Assembly (NCBI GenBank): GCA_902625415.1
Contig: CACOBG010000001.1
Location: 62,001 to 126,000, forward strand
Reading direction: 5' to 3'
DNA: 64,000 bases
Source of the DNA: an uncultured SAR86 cluster bacterium
Lineage (GTDB): Bacteria > Pseudomonadota > Gammaproteobacteria > Magnimaribacterales > AG-339-G14
Position numbers and translations under genes: made by a program. Shown here one piece after another: positions 36,544 through 45,247 of the stretch. Below the pieces are notes generated by a model. It had not been told where the DNA came from, ran no database searches, and was given only the letters and a program-made list of their open reading frames with translations. Numbering within the stretch: the stretch's first letter is position 1; the number at the start of each line of letters is the position of its first letter.

Positions 36544-37143
36544 TCAGGGTGATAAAAGATAACTGCTCCACTTTTGATCATCTGAAAGAATATACTTTAG
36601 TCTTTCATGAGTTCTGTTATCACGTTCTTCCCAAAATTCTACTGCATTTGGAATCACAATGTATAACCCACAATGATCCGGTCTTTTTATTGAAGATTCG
36701 TCATTTTGTTCAAGGTAATTATCTATTTGATTTGTTAAATCTTCGTAAGAAGAAATTTTTGAGCTTTGATTTGAAATGATTGCGGATACTCTTGATTTCA
36801 GAGGTCTTGAATAAAAGTAATCATCAGAATCTTCTTCAGATGCTTTTTCGATAAATCCTTCTACTCTGATTTGTTTTTTTAATTCTCTCCACCAAAAATT
36901 CACTGCAACTTTTGGATTCAGCTCAATCTCTTTTCCTTTTCTGCTGTTGTAATTTGTATAAAACATCAAACCGTCATCGGATATTTTTTTTAAAAGAACC
37001 ATTCTTGAGCTAGGTTGGCTCATTTGATCTACAGAAGCAATATTCATAGCATTCCAATCAATAAGATTTGCAGATTCAGCTTCTTCAAGAGTTTTTAAGA
37101 TCTCAATGAATGGTTCTTGAGAAATTTTACCTTTCTCAATCAC
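36544..37143 (-). CDS. pdxH: Pyridoxine/pyridoxamine 5'-phosphate oxidase
   Basis: FMN-dependent last step of pyridoxal 5'-phosphate synthesis and salvage. FMN-binding residues lie in QPSSRMVLLKKISDDGLMFYTNYNSRKGKEIELNPKVAVNFWW (residues ~41-83) and RVEGFIEK. The C-terminal IPNAVEFWEERDNRTHERLKY near 168, with conserved Arg and His, is the substrate-binding signature, ending in SSYLLSP in place of the usual RLAP. Length of 199 is normal. It directly follows the DoxX gene, with no gap. Confidence 0.95.
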   Translation of the reverse strand: MIEKGKISQEPFIEILKTLEEAESANLIDWNAMNIASVDQMSQPSSRMVLLKKISDDGLMFYTNYNSRKGKEIELNPKVAVNFWWRELKKQIRVEGFIEKASEEDSDDYFYSRPLKSRVSAIISNQSSKISSYEDLTNQIDNYLEQNDESSIKRPDHCGLYIVIPNAVEFWEERDNRTHERLKYILSDDQKWSSYLLSP

Positions 37144-37632
37144 TTATTTTCTTCTTACCCAATAATCCAAAGAAAGATAATTACCTCCTCCATAAATTAG
37201 AGGTACGGCAAGAATCACGATATAAGTAGCTGCCATTTCATATCCGCCTGCGTCTGCATTCCATCCGTTTGGAAAATGAAAATAAGCTGCAACAAACATT
37301 GCGAAAATAATAGGAACGCTAGCCCATCTGGTAAACAGACCTAACAATAAAAGTATTGCACCTCCAGCTTCTGCTAGTATTACAAGCCAAGCAAAGAAAG
37401 TTGGTAAGATAAAGTTTAAATTGTCAGACCCTCCAGGACCTAAGAATTCAGCAAATCTTGGGTTAACACTTGGTATACCATCAGTCCAAGTAAGTTTGTT
37501 TGATGAAGTACCTGCTCCCCAAAAAATAAAAAAAAGATAAATCCTTATAATGAATAAAATTACAAAATCTAAAAAGCCAAGACTTTTAAGAAAGTCGTCA
37601 ATCTTAAAGAGAAAGGTTTTAATTAGGTTCAT
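37144..37632 (-). CDS. DoxX-family membrane protein
   Basis: A 162-residue protein with four hydrophobic helices. RIYLFFIFWGAGTSSNKLTW near residue 26, FAWLVILAEAGGAILLLLGLFTRWASVPIIFAMFVAAYF near 78 and the final GGGNYLSLDYWVRRK match the DoxX/DoxD-like group. Members are implicated in redox defence and quinone or thiosulfate chemistry in other bacteria (family knowledge), but the role here is not determined. It sits between djlA and pdxH with very small gaps, so all three are likely on one transcript. Confidence 0.87.
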   Translation of the reverse strand: MNLIKTFLFKIDDFLKSLGFLDFVILFIIRIYLFFIFWGAGTSSNKLTWTDGIPSVNPRFAEFLGPGGSDNLNFILPTFFAWLVILAEAGGAILLLLGLFTRWASVPIIFAMFVAAYFHFPNGWNADAGGYEMAATYIVILAVPLIYGGGNYLSLDYWVRRK

Positions 37633-37644
37633 AAGGCTAAATTA

Positions 37645-38376
37645 TCACTTTTGATGTCTTTTTTCTAACTCTTCATAAGCCTCTTGGATTTCAATAAATT
37701 TTTCTTTGGCTTTTTCAATAAACTCTTCTGGAAGTCCCTTGCCAATAAGGGTATCTGGATGAAACTCTTTTCTTTTTTTTAAGTAAGCTTTTTTTATTTC
37801 GTTAAAAGTAGCTTTTTCATTTACTCCTAAAGTTTTGAAGTAATCATTTGTTTTATCAACAAATTTTTCATATAGAGACTTGTAAACCTTTTCATCAAAC
37901 CTAAAAATCCCTGGAATTTTTCTTAAAAGATCATCTTCGCTAGGATGAAGGACGCCATCAGCAAGGGCCAGTTCAAAAAGCATTTCATAAAAAATCAATA
38001 ATGAATTTGGGCTAGAAGAGAGAACCTGATAAAGATTAGAAGCATAAGCTTCAAAACTAACGTTATCATCTTTTGCTTTTTGAAAAATATTAATTGCAAA
38101 ATGTCTATGTTCTCTGTTGAGATTTAATTTTCTAGATATTATTTCTTCAATTTTTTTTATTTCAGCTTCATCAACTCGTCCATCAGCTTTGGCTACTTTT
38201 GCAAGACAAGCAAATAAAGCTGCAAAAAAAGCTACTTGTTGATCAAAATTATTAGGTCTTCTTCTTTTTGATCTTGATGATATATTTGAGCCAATTACAC
38301 TGCCTACTAAAGCTCCAATTGGTCCTAAAACTACAAAACCTAAAAGGCCGCCAGTTATTCCGCCCCAAATACTCAT
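37645..38376 (-). CDS. djlA: DjlA-like co-chaperone (TerB + J domain)
   Basis: A glycine-rich N-terminal membrane helix (GITGGLLGFVVLGPIGALVGSVIG), then a TerB-like helical domain (FAALFACLAKVAKADGRVDEAEI near residue 54) and a C-terminal J domain (YFKTLGVNEKATFNEIKKAYLKKRKEFHPDTLIG) whose HPD motif stimulates DnaK ATPase. The arrangement and ~243-residue length match DjlA, a membrane-bound DnaK partner. The ORF track begins at TTG 38382; ATG two codons later (38376) is the better start. Confidence 0.92.
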   Translation of the reverse strand: MSIWGGITGGLLGFVVLGPIGALVGSVIGSNISSRSKRRRPNNFDQQVAFFAALFACLAKVAKADGRVDEAEIKKIEEIISRKLNLNREHRHFAINIFQKAKDDNVSFEAYASNLYQVLSSSPNSLLIFYEMLFELALADGVLHPSEDDLLRKIPGIFRFDEKVYKSLYEKFVDKTNDYFKTLGVNEKATFNEIKKAYLKKRKEFHPDTLIGKGLPEEFIEKAKEKFIEIQEAYEELEKRHQK

Positions 38377-38441
38377 AATCAAGTGTTTATATTTACTATT
38401 TTTTTTGATTCAATGTACTTTAAATAGAGGGAGGTTAACAA

Positions 38442-38855
38442 GTGTCAGAAAAAAGTTTACCAGCAGTTAGTTATTTAAAAATTCCAGATGATGGAGATCC
38501 TTATCTTGAGGGTCACAAATGCGGAGATTGTGGAGCAGTTTTTCTCGGTGAAAGATCGGTGTGTTCTAAATGTTTTGCTAGAGAAAAAATGTCTGCAATT
38601 AAGCTTGAAGAGACAGGCGTTTTACATTCTTTTTCGGTAGTTTATAGGTCTTTTCCAGGCATTGATGTTCCTTATGTTTCCGCAATTGTTGATTTAGATG
38701 GCGGCGGAACTGTAAAGGGAAATCTTATAAATATTGAACCTGACCCAGAAAAAATAGATTTTGGTATGAAAGTAAAATTAACGTATCAAGATGCTTTAGG
38801 GAGAAAAGACAAAGAAGGAAACTCCTACTTGAGTTATTTCTTCGAACCAGCATAA
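38442..38855 (+). CDS. DUF35 zinc-ribbon/OB-fold protein, thiolase partner
   Basis: A 137-residue protein starting at GTG with a GAGG ribosome site. A zinc ribbon with four cysteines (CGDCGAVFLGERSVCSKC, residues ~27-44) precedes an OB-fold (TGVLHSFSVVYRSFPGIDVPYVSAIVDLDGGGTVKGNL). Such proteins bind acyl-CoA-type ligands and form complexes with SCP2-like thiolases or hydratases (for example ChsH2 and the archaeal HMG-CoA synthase partners). The thiolase gene follows after 23 bases, the usual pairing. Confidence 0.9.
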   Translation: MSEKSLPAVSYLKIPDDGDPYLEGHKCGDCGAVFLGERSVCSKCFAREKMSAIKLEETGVLHSFSVVYRSFPGIDVPYVSAIVDLDGGGTVKGNLINIEPDPEKIDFGMKVKLTYQDALGRKDKEGNSYLSYFFEPA

Positions 38856-38878
38856 AATAGACAAAAAGAGGGAAAATT

Positions 38879-40018
38879 ATGAGTGATGTTTTTGTATTAG
38901 GGGTCGATATGATCAAGTTCGGACGGTTTCCAGATAGGACTGTTCCAAATATTGGTGCTGAAGCAGCATTGATGGCCTTAGATGATGCTGGTTTGACTAT
39001 TAAAGACATGCAAGCTTTGTATTGCGGAAACCTTGGTCAAGCTAATGCCATGGTTGGTCAAAGAATTCTTCAAGAGATAGGCCAAACAGGTATTCCAGTA
39101 GTAAATTGCGCAAATGCATGTGCGACTGGTGCTACAGCTTTTAGAGAAGCTTGGATGTCTATCAAAGCTGGAATTTATGATGTTGTACTTGCTGTAGGAG
39201 TCGAGCAAATGGGTAAAGGTCTTTTAGGTGGTGCAGGTGGCGGAGACGGTATCCCAAAAGAAGGTCTTTTAGGCTCAGGAACAATGCCATGTGTTTTTGC
39301 GGAAGCTGGAATGGAACATTCGAAGGATCATGGAACAACCTTTGAACAATTTGCGAAGATTTCTGTAAAAAATCATCATCATTCAACGATGAATCCTAAG
39401 GCTATGTATCAAATAGAAACTCCTTTGGATGTTGTGATGAATGCAGAAATGATTTCTTACCCGAATACTAAACTTATGTGTTCTGTGAATGTTGATGGAT
39501 CTGCTGCTGCAGTCCTTGTTTCTGAAAAGAAAGCAAAAGAATTAGGTATGGGACGTGCTGTAAGAGTCAAAGCTTCTGCACTTGCAAGTGATCCATATAC
39601 AGATAGAGATTTGGTCATGCCTGATGTGAATGCATGTACTAGGTTGGCTGCCGAGCAAGCTTATGAAATGGCAGGTGTTGGTCCGGAGGACATAAATCTT
39701 GTTGAATTACATGATTGTTTTGCGACAGCAGAAATGCTTCATTACGAAAATCTTGGTCTATGTAAAGATGGTGATGCAGGAAGGATGATTGATGAAGGTC
39801 ATGTTGAGCTTGGAGGAAAAGTTCCAGTAAACGTTTCAGGAGGACTTCTTTCAAAAGGTCATCCTCTTGGTGCAACTGGTATTGCAAATATATATGAGGT
39901 TTGTACCCATCTAAGAGGAGAAGCTGGAGAACGTCAAGTTGAAGGTGCAAGACTTGGAATGACTCATGTTATTGGTCTTGGAACTGCTTGTGGTATTCAT
40001 ATTTTAGAAAAAGTATAG
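38879..40018 (+). CDS. SCP2-type thiolase (lipid-transfer protein/acetyl-CoA acetyltransferase)
   Basis: A 379-residue thiolase-fold enzyme. The nucleophile Cys lies in VVNCANACATGATAFREAW near residue 80; NLVELHDCFATAEMLHYE near 275 and NVSGGLLSKGHPLGATGIANIYE near 321 give the conserved HDCF and GHPLGATG motifs with the catalytic His. This is the SCP2/DitF-like subclass rather than FadA. With its DUF35 partner it probably performs the thiolytic or retro-aldol last step of beta-oxidation of a bulky acyl-CoA; the substrate is not readable. Confidence 0.9.
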   Translation: MSDVFVLGVDMIKFGRFPDRTVPNIGAEAALMALDDAGLTIKDMQALYCGNLGQANAMVGQRILQEIGQTGIPVVNCANACATGATAFREAWMSIKAGIYDVVLAVGVEQMGKGLLGGAGGGDGIPKEGLLGSGTMPCVFAEAGMEHSKDHGTTFEQFAKISVKNHHHSTMNPKAMYQIETPLDVVMNAEMISYPNTKLMCSVNVDGSAAAVLVSEKKAKELGMGRAVRVKASALASDPYTDRDLVMPDVNACTRLAAEQAYEMAGVGPEDINLVELHDCFATAEMLHYENLGLCKDGDAGRMIDEGHVELGGKVPVNVSGGLLSKGHPLGATGIANIYEVCTHLRGEAGERQVEGARLGMTHVIGLGTACGIHILEKV

Positions 40019-40021
40019 TTT

Positions 40022-40510
40022 GTGATTTTAGGCGTAACAGGAGATACGCATAATAATCTCAAAAATATTGACGAGATCTGTTCTATTTTCAATAAAAATA
40101 GAACGGATCTTGTTTTTCATACCGGTGATATTTCTTTACCTAAATCTCTTCTTTGTTTTAAAAAATTAAATTGTCCTTTAATTGCTGTATTTGGCAATAA
40201 CGATATTGAGGAGAAAAATGATCTTCTCTTAGCCTCAAAATCATTTGATTGTAGAATTGTGGAAGAGCCCTTCTCATTAAGTTTAGAAAATAAAAAAATA
40301 ATAGTTCTCCACCATCCAGAATTGATAACGGAAAAAATGATTATTTCAAGTGATTTTATTTTTCACGGACACACTCATAGATTTAGACATGAGGTGATAA
40401 AGGAAACTTTGATTTTTAATCCAGGAGAATGTGCAGGATTTATGAAAGGAAAGAATAAGATTGGAGTTGTAGACTTAAAGACTAAAGAAGCAAAGACTAT
40501 TTCTTTCTAA
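40022..40510 (+). CDS. YfcE/MJ0936-type metallophosphoesterase
   Basis: A 162-residue calcineurin-like phosphodiesterase starting at GTG, 3 bases after the thiolase stop. Metal-binding motifs are all visible: GVTGDTHNN (residues 4-12), VFHTGDIS near 31, AVFGNNDIEE near 55, VLHHPE near 94 and FHGHTHRF near 113. Members hydrolyse phosphodiesters such as bis-pNPP in vitro; the physiological substrate is unknown. The 3' end overlaps the convergent small membrane-protein gene by 14 bases. Confidence 0.9.
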   Translation: MILGVTGDTHNNLKNIDEICSIFNKNRTDLVFHTGDISLPKSLLCFKKLNCPLIAVFGNNDIEEKNDLLLASKSFDCRIVEEPFSLSLENKKIIVLHHPELITEKMIISSDFIFHGHTHRFRHEVIKETLIFNPGECAGFMKGKNKIGVVDLKTKEAKTISF

Positions 40511-40799
40511 ATAAAAAATTGTAAAAAATTATAAAAGTTATACAAAGAACAAAGATTGTAATTATTGGTCTAAATAACCTTAAAAATCCATGTTCTTCAA
40601 CTATAAATAGTTCCATAAGAAAAATTGATGTTACAGGAGCAATTTCTGCCGATCCAGGCTTGATAAACCAGACAGAGAAACTAAGACTGAATACTAAAGA
40701 AAACACTAAAATTTTTGAAAATTTACTTTTAAAAAATAAACTAATTAAATAGCTTATTGCAAAGGATATAAATGAATACAAAAACCAAAAAAATATCAT
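40497..40799 (-). CDS. Small membrane protein of unknown function
   Basis: A 100-residue protein with three hydrophobic segments (residues ~3-22, 27-46 and 75-95) and few polar residues. I do not recognise it. The ATG overlaps the TGA of the RNase D gene as ATGA, which supports it being a genuine, translationally coupled gene rather than a shadow. Its 3' end overlaps the convergent phosphodiesterase gene. Confidence 0.6.
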   Translation of the reverse strand: MIFFWFLYSFISFAISYLISLFFKSKFSKILVFSLVFSLSFSVWFIKPGSAEIAPVTSIFLMELFIVEEHGFLRLFRPIITIFVLCITFIIFYNFLFRKK

Positions 40800-41656
40800 T
40801 TTATTTCTTTAATAAGACGTTTGGCCAGATGATTATCACCCAAAATTTTAGTAAGTATTTTTAAGTTTCTTGATTTTAAAGAAAGCGACAAATCTTTTAA
40901 TTTCCTATCTTTGAATACATAAGAAATAGGAGTATTTTGCTCTTCTGCTATTTTTTCTCTCCACAGAAATAATTTTTTTTCAAAAGAACTCATTTTTTTT
41001 CTTTTTAGTCGGGCCTTATAAAGTTTTTCATTTCCTTTTTCCGCTTGGATTTCAGATTCTTTAAGAACTTCAGAATATTGATTCATTTTTTTATTCAAGA
41101 TTTTTTTTTGTATAAAATAAATAGGAATTAAATATCGAACATCATTTGCAGCATAATTTATTTGGTTTTCAGATAAAGGTCTTCTTAGCCAATTTGATTG
41201 CGTTTCTTCTTTATCTATTTTTATATGACAATATTTTTTTACAATTTCTCCATATGCCTGAATATCTTTTTTTGAAATTTGCTTTTCTGCTATCTGAATA
41301 TCATAAACATTTTTTACATAGACATTGAGAGCTGAAGATAAAACAGTGGCGTCGCTTCTCACGCTGTGAAAGATCAATAATTTTGTTGGATCACTAATAA
41401 GTTTTTGCGTTAAAAATTTAAGGTTAATATTTAAACAATCAATAATATAAATTGAATTTTTTGAAGCAATTTGGATCAAGCTTATTTTAGGATGATAAGT
41501 TGTTTTCCAGTCAAATTCAGTATCAATTGCTAAAATATTTTCTGATTCTAGTTCAGAAACCATTAACTCCATATTTTCTTTGTTATCAACAAAAATTGGG
41601 GTTGTAAAAGATAAATTTGAAGAAAATATACTTTTTAGAAATCTTTTAAGGAACAT
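40796..41656 (-). CDS. rnd: Ribonuclease D-like 3'-5' exonuclease
   Basis: DEDDy exonuclease that trims the 3' ends of tRNA precursors. Exo I is in ILAIDTEFDW, Exo II in FHSVRSDATVL and Exo III in INYAANDVRYLIPIY, giving the four acidic residues and the Tyr. An HRDC domain (SSFEKKLFLWREKIAEEQNTPISYVFKDRKL) closes the protein. The track ORF is extended upstream; I prefer ATG 41656 (MFLKRFLKS), which overlaps the GNAT stop by 11 bases and gives 286 residues. It is shorter than E. coli RNase D (375), lacking the second HRDC-like domain. Confidence 0.9.
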   Translation of the reverse strand: MFLKRFLKSIFSSNLSFTTPIFVDNKENMELMVSELESENILAIDTEFDWKTTYHPKISLIQIASKNSIYIIDCLNINLKFLTQKLISDPTKLLIFHSVRSDATVLSSALNVYVKNVYDIQIAEKQISKKDIQAYGEIVKKYCHIKIDKEETQSNWLRRPLSENQINYAANDVRYLIPIYFIQKKILNKKMNQYSEVLKESEIQAEKGNEKLYKARLKRKKMSSFEKKLFLWREKIAEEQNTPISYVFKDRKLKDLSLSLKSRNLKILTKILGDNHLAKRLIKEIK

Positions 41657-42227
41657 TTTTTGTATACACGATAGAGTTTTCAGATTTATGTATCTGAATA
41701 TTAGATTGAGGTATTGCGCCAAGTTTTTTATAAAATGAATGAGCGGATTCTAAATCTTCTCCAACTTTTATATGAAAAATATCTATTTTTTTTGACTTAA
41801 AAAACTTAACCAATTGAAGAAATAAATAATTTGCATGTCCTGCTCTTCTAAAGTTTTTGTGGACTGCAATAGATAAAAGCTCAGAGTCAGGAAGCTTCTG
41901 TTTATTTTTTTTTGACAATTGTGTTTTTAAAATTTCAAAAATTTTATAAAGAACCTTAAAGCTGAAAATTTTTGGAAAAATAGCGAAGATTACCCAAGGC
42001 AATTTAAGCAAAAGTCTTTTGTAGATTTTATTGAATTTTATTGTTCCAGAAACAAATGCAATAACACGATTGTCTTCTTTAACAGAAATAATAACACTGT
42101 CTTTGTCTCTATCAATCTCTTTATAGAGAAGTCTTAAAAAACTGATTCCTAAGCTGCTTAAAAAACCTTGCTCTAAATTTTCTTTATGAAGCACTGCTAA
42201 CTGATAGTAATAATCTTTATTATTCAA
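41646..42227 (-). CDS. GNAT-family N-acetyltransferase in the polysaccharide locus
   Basis: A 193-residue GNAT protein. The acetyl-CoA site is SIAVHKNFRRAGHANYLFLQLVKFFK near residue 117, followed by HIKVGEDLESAHSFYKKLGA, the usual final strand-helix. It directly follows the PglC/WcaJ-type transferase gene with an 8-base overlap, and the 4,6-dehydratase and aminotransferase genes precede it. A reasonable reading is that it acetylates the 4-amino group of the nucleotide-activated 4-amino-4,6-dideoxy sugar, as GNAT enzymes do in related pathways. This is inference from position. Confidence 0.85.
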   Translation of the reverse strand: MNNKDYYYQLAVLHKENLEQGFLSSLGISFLRLLYKEIDRDKDSVIISVKEDNRVIAFVSGTIKFNKIYKRLLLKLPWVIFAIFPKIFSFKVLYKIFEILKTQLSKKNKQKLPDSELLSIAVHKNFRRAGHANYLFLQLVKFFKSKKIDIFHIKVGEDLESAHSFYKKLGAIPQSNIQIHKSENSIVYTKNVP

Positions 42228-42891
42228 ACCATTTCTCCAGCTCTTTAGGGGGCAAAGGTAGATCCTTATAGATTGTCCAAATAAACTTTATTTTAGGAAA
42301 TAGAAGCACCTTTAAGGTCATAAAAATTAATACAAAGTAATTAAGAAGACTATTATTTGAAACGTACCATTCTTCTAGTCTTCCTTTAAAAACCATTATT
42401 TTTTGACTATAAAAATCATCATAATCACAATTTTCTGGATACATAGATTCTTCATTTCTAAAGAAAATTGATCCTATTCCAGAAAGCCCTGGTTTTACTT
42501 TTTTTATAGCTTCTTTGGAAACTTCAGGAAATGCATTAAAACATCTTTTTGTTTGAGGTCTTGGTCCAATGACGCTCATATCTCCTAGCAAAACATTTAG
42601 TAATTGTGGCAATTCATTTAATTTTGTTTTTCTTAAAATGTGCCCTAAAGGCAAAATTCTAGGATCATTTTCTATAGTTATGGTTCCAGTTCCCACATTT
42701 GAGCTATTCTCAATCATAGTTACAAATTTAAATAACTTAAAATAGTTGCCACTCTTTCCAACTCTTTCTTGTAAAAAAAATATTTTTCCCTCTCCAGTAA
42801 ATTTAAGGACTATTATCAGAACTAAAAATATTGGACTCAATATTAATAGAGCTATGCCAGAAAAAAAAATATCAAATAACCTTATAGTCAC
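42220..42891 (-). CDS. Initiating sugar-phosphate transferase (PglC/WcaJ type)
   Basis: A monotopic phosphoglycosyl transferase of 223 residues that moves sugar-1-phosphate from a UDP-sugar to undecaprenyl phosphate, starting the repeat unit. Motifs: RLFDIFFSGIALLILSPIFL (re-entrant membrane helix), FFLQERVGKSGNYFKLFKFVTM near residue 38, the catalytic Asp-Glu-type KTKLNELPQLLNVLLGDMSVIGPRPQ near 89 and KVKPGLSGIGS near 131. The start is GTG in a GTGA overlap with the dehydratase stop. Its small size and its place after dehydratase and aminotransferase genes suggest a bacillosamine-like donor. Confidence 0.9.
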   Translation of the reverse strand: MTIRLFDIFFSGIALLILSPIFLVLIIVLKFTGEGKIFFLQERVGKSGNYFKLFKFVTMIENSSNVGTGTITIENDPRILPLGHILRKTKLNELPQLLNVLLGDMSVIGPRPQTKRCFNAFPEVSKEAIKKVKPGLSGIGSIFFRNEESMYPENCDYDDFYSQKIMVFKGRLEEWYVSNNSLLNYFVLIFMTLKVLLFPKIKFIWTIYKDLPLPPKELEKWFE

Positions 42892-44063
42892 ATTTTGTCA
42901 TCTAAATTTTTATTTTTTTCTTCATGATTAAAGCCTGGTAGAACTATCTTGAATAAATCAACTAAATCTTGTTTGGTAATTTTGTTTGAATTTGCTATTG
43001 AGTTAAATTCATTCAAGAAAACCTTCAAATTAGGATTCTTCTCATATTTATTTAAAACAATACCTATATTTGGAAATCTTTTTAAATCAAGATCTTCTTT
43101 ATCAGAATAAAACTCTTCATATGGTTTCTCTCCCGTAGTATCACTTGAAAAAAAATAACATGGCCACTTAGATTTTTTTATCAATTCTTTGCTTCGTTTT
43201 CGTGCTTCCTCTTCAGTTTCACATAAAAAAGGTTCATACCCCTTCTCCTCTAGAAAATTAACTGCAATTTCAGTAAATTTTATTGCATGATTTTCCAGAT
43301 TCATTTTAGGAAAGAAAATTTCTCTATTTTTACCAAAGACAGACGAAAGAAGACATAATTCTCCAGATTCCTGACTATTTATAAAAAATCTTTTTACATC
43401 ATTTGGCGCAGATATTGGTTGGTTTTTGTTCAATCGTTGAGTAAAGCCATAAAGCAAAGAACCATCAGAAAATGCGACATTGGCAAATCGCGCGCTAGAA
43501 AGAGGACATTCTTTACTTTTATCCATCATAAATAACTCCATAATCTTTTTTGAGGCACCCATCATGTTTACTGGATTTGAAGCCTTATCAGTAGATACGC
43601 TAAAAAATTTCTTTACTCTATCTTGAAGTAAATCCATCAAGTGAATTGAATTCAAAATGTTTACTCTAATCATTCTTAAGAGTGTAAAGGGGTCCTTCTC
43701 ACTTCTAACATGCTTTAAAGCAGATAAATTAAAGACATAATCATAATTATGAATTGAAAGAAGCATTTCAAACTCTACAGAGCCAAGATCGAGCACATAG
43801 GTTTTAAATTCTCCAGGAATGTAACCTATGCTACTTCTTAAGTCTCTAACGAGCTCGACTAAGTTATTTTCACTTATATCGACTACGTGAAGAATCTTAG
43901 GCGATCTTTTGAAGATTTCTTTCACAACCGATTGACCGATAGACCCTGCTCCTCCAACTATTAAAAAAGAACTTTCCTTGATAATTTCTTTAAGCTCTTT
44001 ATCAAACTCTGAAACTTCTTTTTCAAAAAAAAGCTTTTTTCTTCCTATTAAATTTAATTTCAT
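42888..44063 (-). CDS. UDP-HexNAc 4,6-dehydratase (LegB/PglF/FlaA1-like, soluble)
   Basis: NAD-dependent sugar nucleotide dehydratase of ~391 residues. The Rossmann motif VGGAGSIGQSVVKEIF lies near residue 38 and NLSALKHVRSEKDPF near 109 matches the FlaA1/CapD group. The active-site segment FSVSTDKASNPVNMMGASKKIMELF near 155 has the family MGASK form, with Met replacing the SDR Tyr. There is no N-terminal membrane domain, unlike PglF or WbpM. The track start is TTG 44069; ATG 44063, two bases after the aminotransferase stop, is preferred. Product: UDP-4-keto-6-deoxy-HexNAc. Confidence 0.88.
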   Translation of the reverse strand: MKLNLIGRKKLFFEKEVSEFDKELKEIIKESSFLIVGGAGSIGQSVVKEIFKRSPKILHVVDISENNLVELVRDLRSSIGYIPGEFKTYVLDLGSVEFEMLLSIHNYDYVFNLSALKHVRSEKDPFTLLRMIRVNILNSIHLMDLLQDRVKKFFSVSTDKASNPVNMMGASKKIMELFMMDKSKECPLSSARFANVAFSDGSLLYGFTQRLNKNQPISAPNDVKRFFINSQESGELCLLSSVFGKNREIFFPKMNLENHAIKFTEIAVNFLEEKGYEPFLCETEEEARKRSKELIKKSKWPCYFFSSDTTGEKPYEEFYSDKEDLDLKRFPNIGIVLNKYEKNPNLKVFLNEFNSIANSNKITKQDLVDLFKIVLPGFNHEEKNKNLDDKM

Positions 44064-44065
44064 TA

Positions 44066-45247
44066 TCAAATAGATGTTGAACTAAGCATTATGTTAGGAA
44101 CGCTTGAGGGTAGATTAACTACTCTGTCTCTCAAAAACCTTGAATTAGATAAACTATCTCTTAGACAATTTTTATACATTGGTAAATCTGACATTAACTC
44201 CCAAGTTGGACGAGTCATAACGCCTTTTTTGTTTGTTAAATTCAAGAATTTATCTCTATCTTTTCTTGAAGTTAATACAATCGTATTCAGCCAATTATTA
44301 CTTGTAGAGTTTTCAAGAGCTTCAAGAAAATCTAAATTAAACTCCTCCAAAGCTTTCTTCCATTTATTATTTAAAATCCTTTTTTGGCTCAAAAAAAACT
44401 CAATTTTTTCTATTTGAGCACATCCCAAAGCAGCATTTATGTTAGGAAGTCTGTAGTTATATCCAATTTCATTGTGAATATAATTATAAGGATGAGGAAC
44501 TTTAGCAGTGGTAGTCATATGCTTTGCAGCGCTAGCCAATTTCTTATTATTAGTAATTATCATTCCCCCTCCACCCGTTGTAATTAATTTATTTCCATTA
44601 AAACTTAGAGCTCCTGCAACACCAAAGTTGCCAGAGTGTTTTTTGTCAACAAAACTTCCTAAAGACTCTGCACAGTCTTCTAGTAAAGGAATATTCCAGT
44701 CTTTACATATCTTTTTTATCTCTCTTATTCTGCAAGGATATCCATATGTGTGCATTGGTAAGCAAGCTGAAATTTTTCTATCTGATTTTTTATTAAAGAG
44801 AACACCTTTTCTGAATGTTGCATTTTCTTTTAAAAAAAGTTCTAAAGCACTTGGGCTCATGCCCATGGTATCTCTATCAACATCTACAAATATTGGAACC
44901 GCATTTAAATAACTTATTGAATTACATGTAGCTACAAAAGTTAGAGATTGAGTAATAACTTCTGTTTTTTCTTTGACACCCAGAAGCTTAAGGGCTATGT
45001 GTAAAGCAGATGTACCATTTACAGTAGCAATTGCATATTTTGAGCCTGTAAAAGATGCAATTTTTTCTTCAAATTCATCTACTCTTTTTCCCACCGAAGA
45101 AACAAAATTTGTATCAATACATTCGGACAGAAAATTTTTTTCGTTTCCTTCAAAGATTGGCCTATGCAAAGGTATTGGATTTTCTTTATAAACTTGTTGA
45201 GAAAAAGAAATTACTTTTTTTACAAGATTATCGATTTCTTTAGTCAT
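44066..45247 (-). CDS. LegC-type PLP aminotransferase (DegT/DnrJ/EryC1 family)
   Basis: Installs a 4-amino group on the 4-keto-6-deoxy sugar nucleotide. PLP motifs: NGTSALHIALKLLGV near residue 78, LLEDCAESLGSFVDKKHSG near 187 and the lysine in SFNGNKLITTGGGGMIITN near 215. The N-terminus IPLHRPIFEGNEKNFLSECIDTNFVSSVG is characteristic of the LegC subgroup. Length is 393 residues. With the dehydratase next door it gives UDP-4-amino-4,6-dideoxy-HexNAc; legionaminate-specific downstream genes are absent, so a bacillosamine-type sugar is the simpler product. It overlaps the WbuB-like gene by 8 bases. Confidence 0.9.
   Translation of the reverse strand: MTKEIDNLVKKVISFSQQVYKENPIPLHRPIFEGNEKNFLSECIDTNFVSSVGKRVDEFEEKIASFTGSKYAIATVNGTSALHIALKLLGVKEKTEVITQSLTFVATCNSISYLNAVPIFVDVDRDTMGMSPSALELFLKENATFRKGVLFNKKSDRKISACLPMHTYGYPCRIREIKKICKDWNIPLLEDCAESLGSFVDKKHSGNFGVAGALSFNGNKLITTGGGGMIITNNKKLASAAKHMTTTAKVPHPYNYIHNEIGYNYRLPNINAALGCAQIEKIEFFLSQKRILNNKWKKALEEFNLDFLEALENSTSNNWLNTIVLTSRKDRDKFLNLTNKKGVMTRPTWELMSDLPMYKNCLRDSLSNSRFLRDRVVNLPSSVPNIMLSSTSI

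Noticed and set aside
39639-39950. Minus-strand ORF of 103 residues inside the thiolase gene
   Set aside because: It is a repetitive Leu/His/Gln-rich antisense shadow of the well-supported thiolase CDS.
44508-44912. Plus-strand ORF of 134 residues
   Set aside because: It lies fully antisense to the LegC-type aminotransferase, whose motifs are clear.
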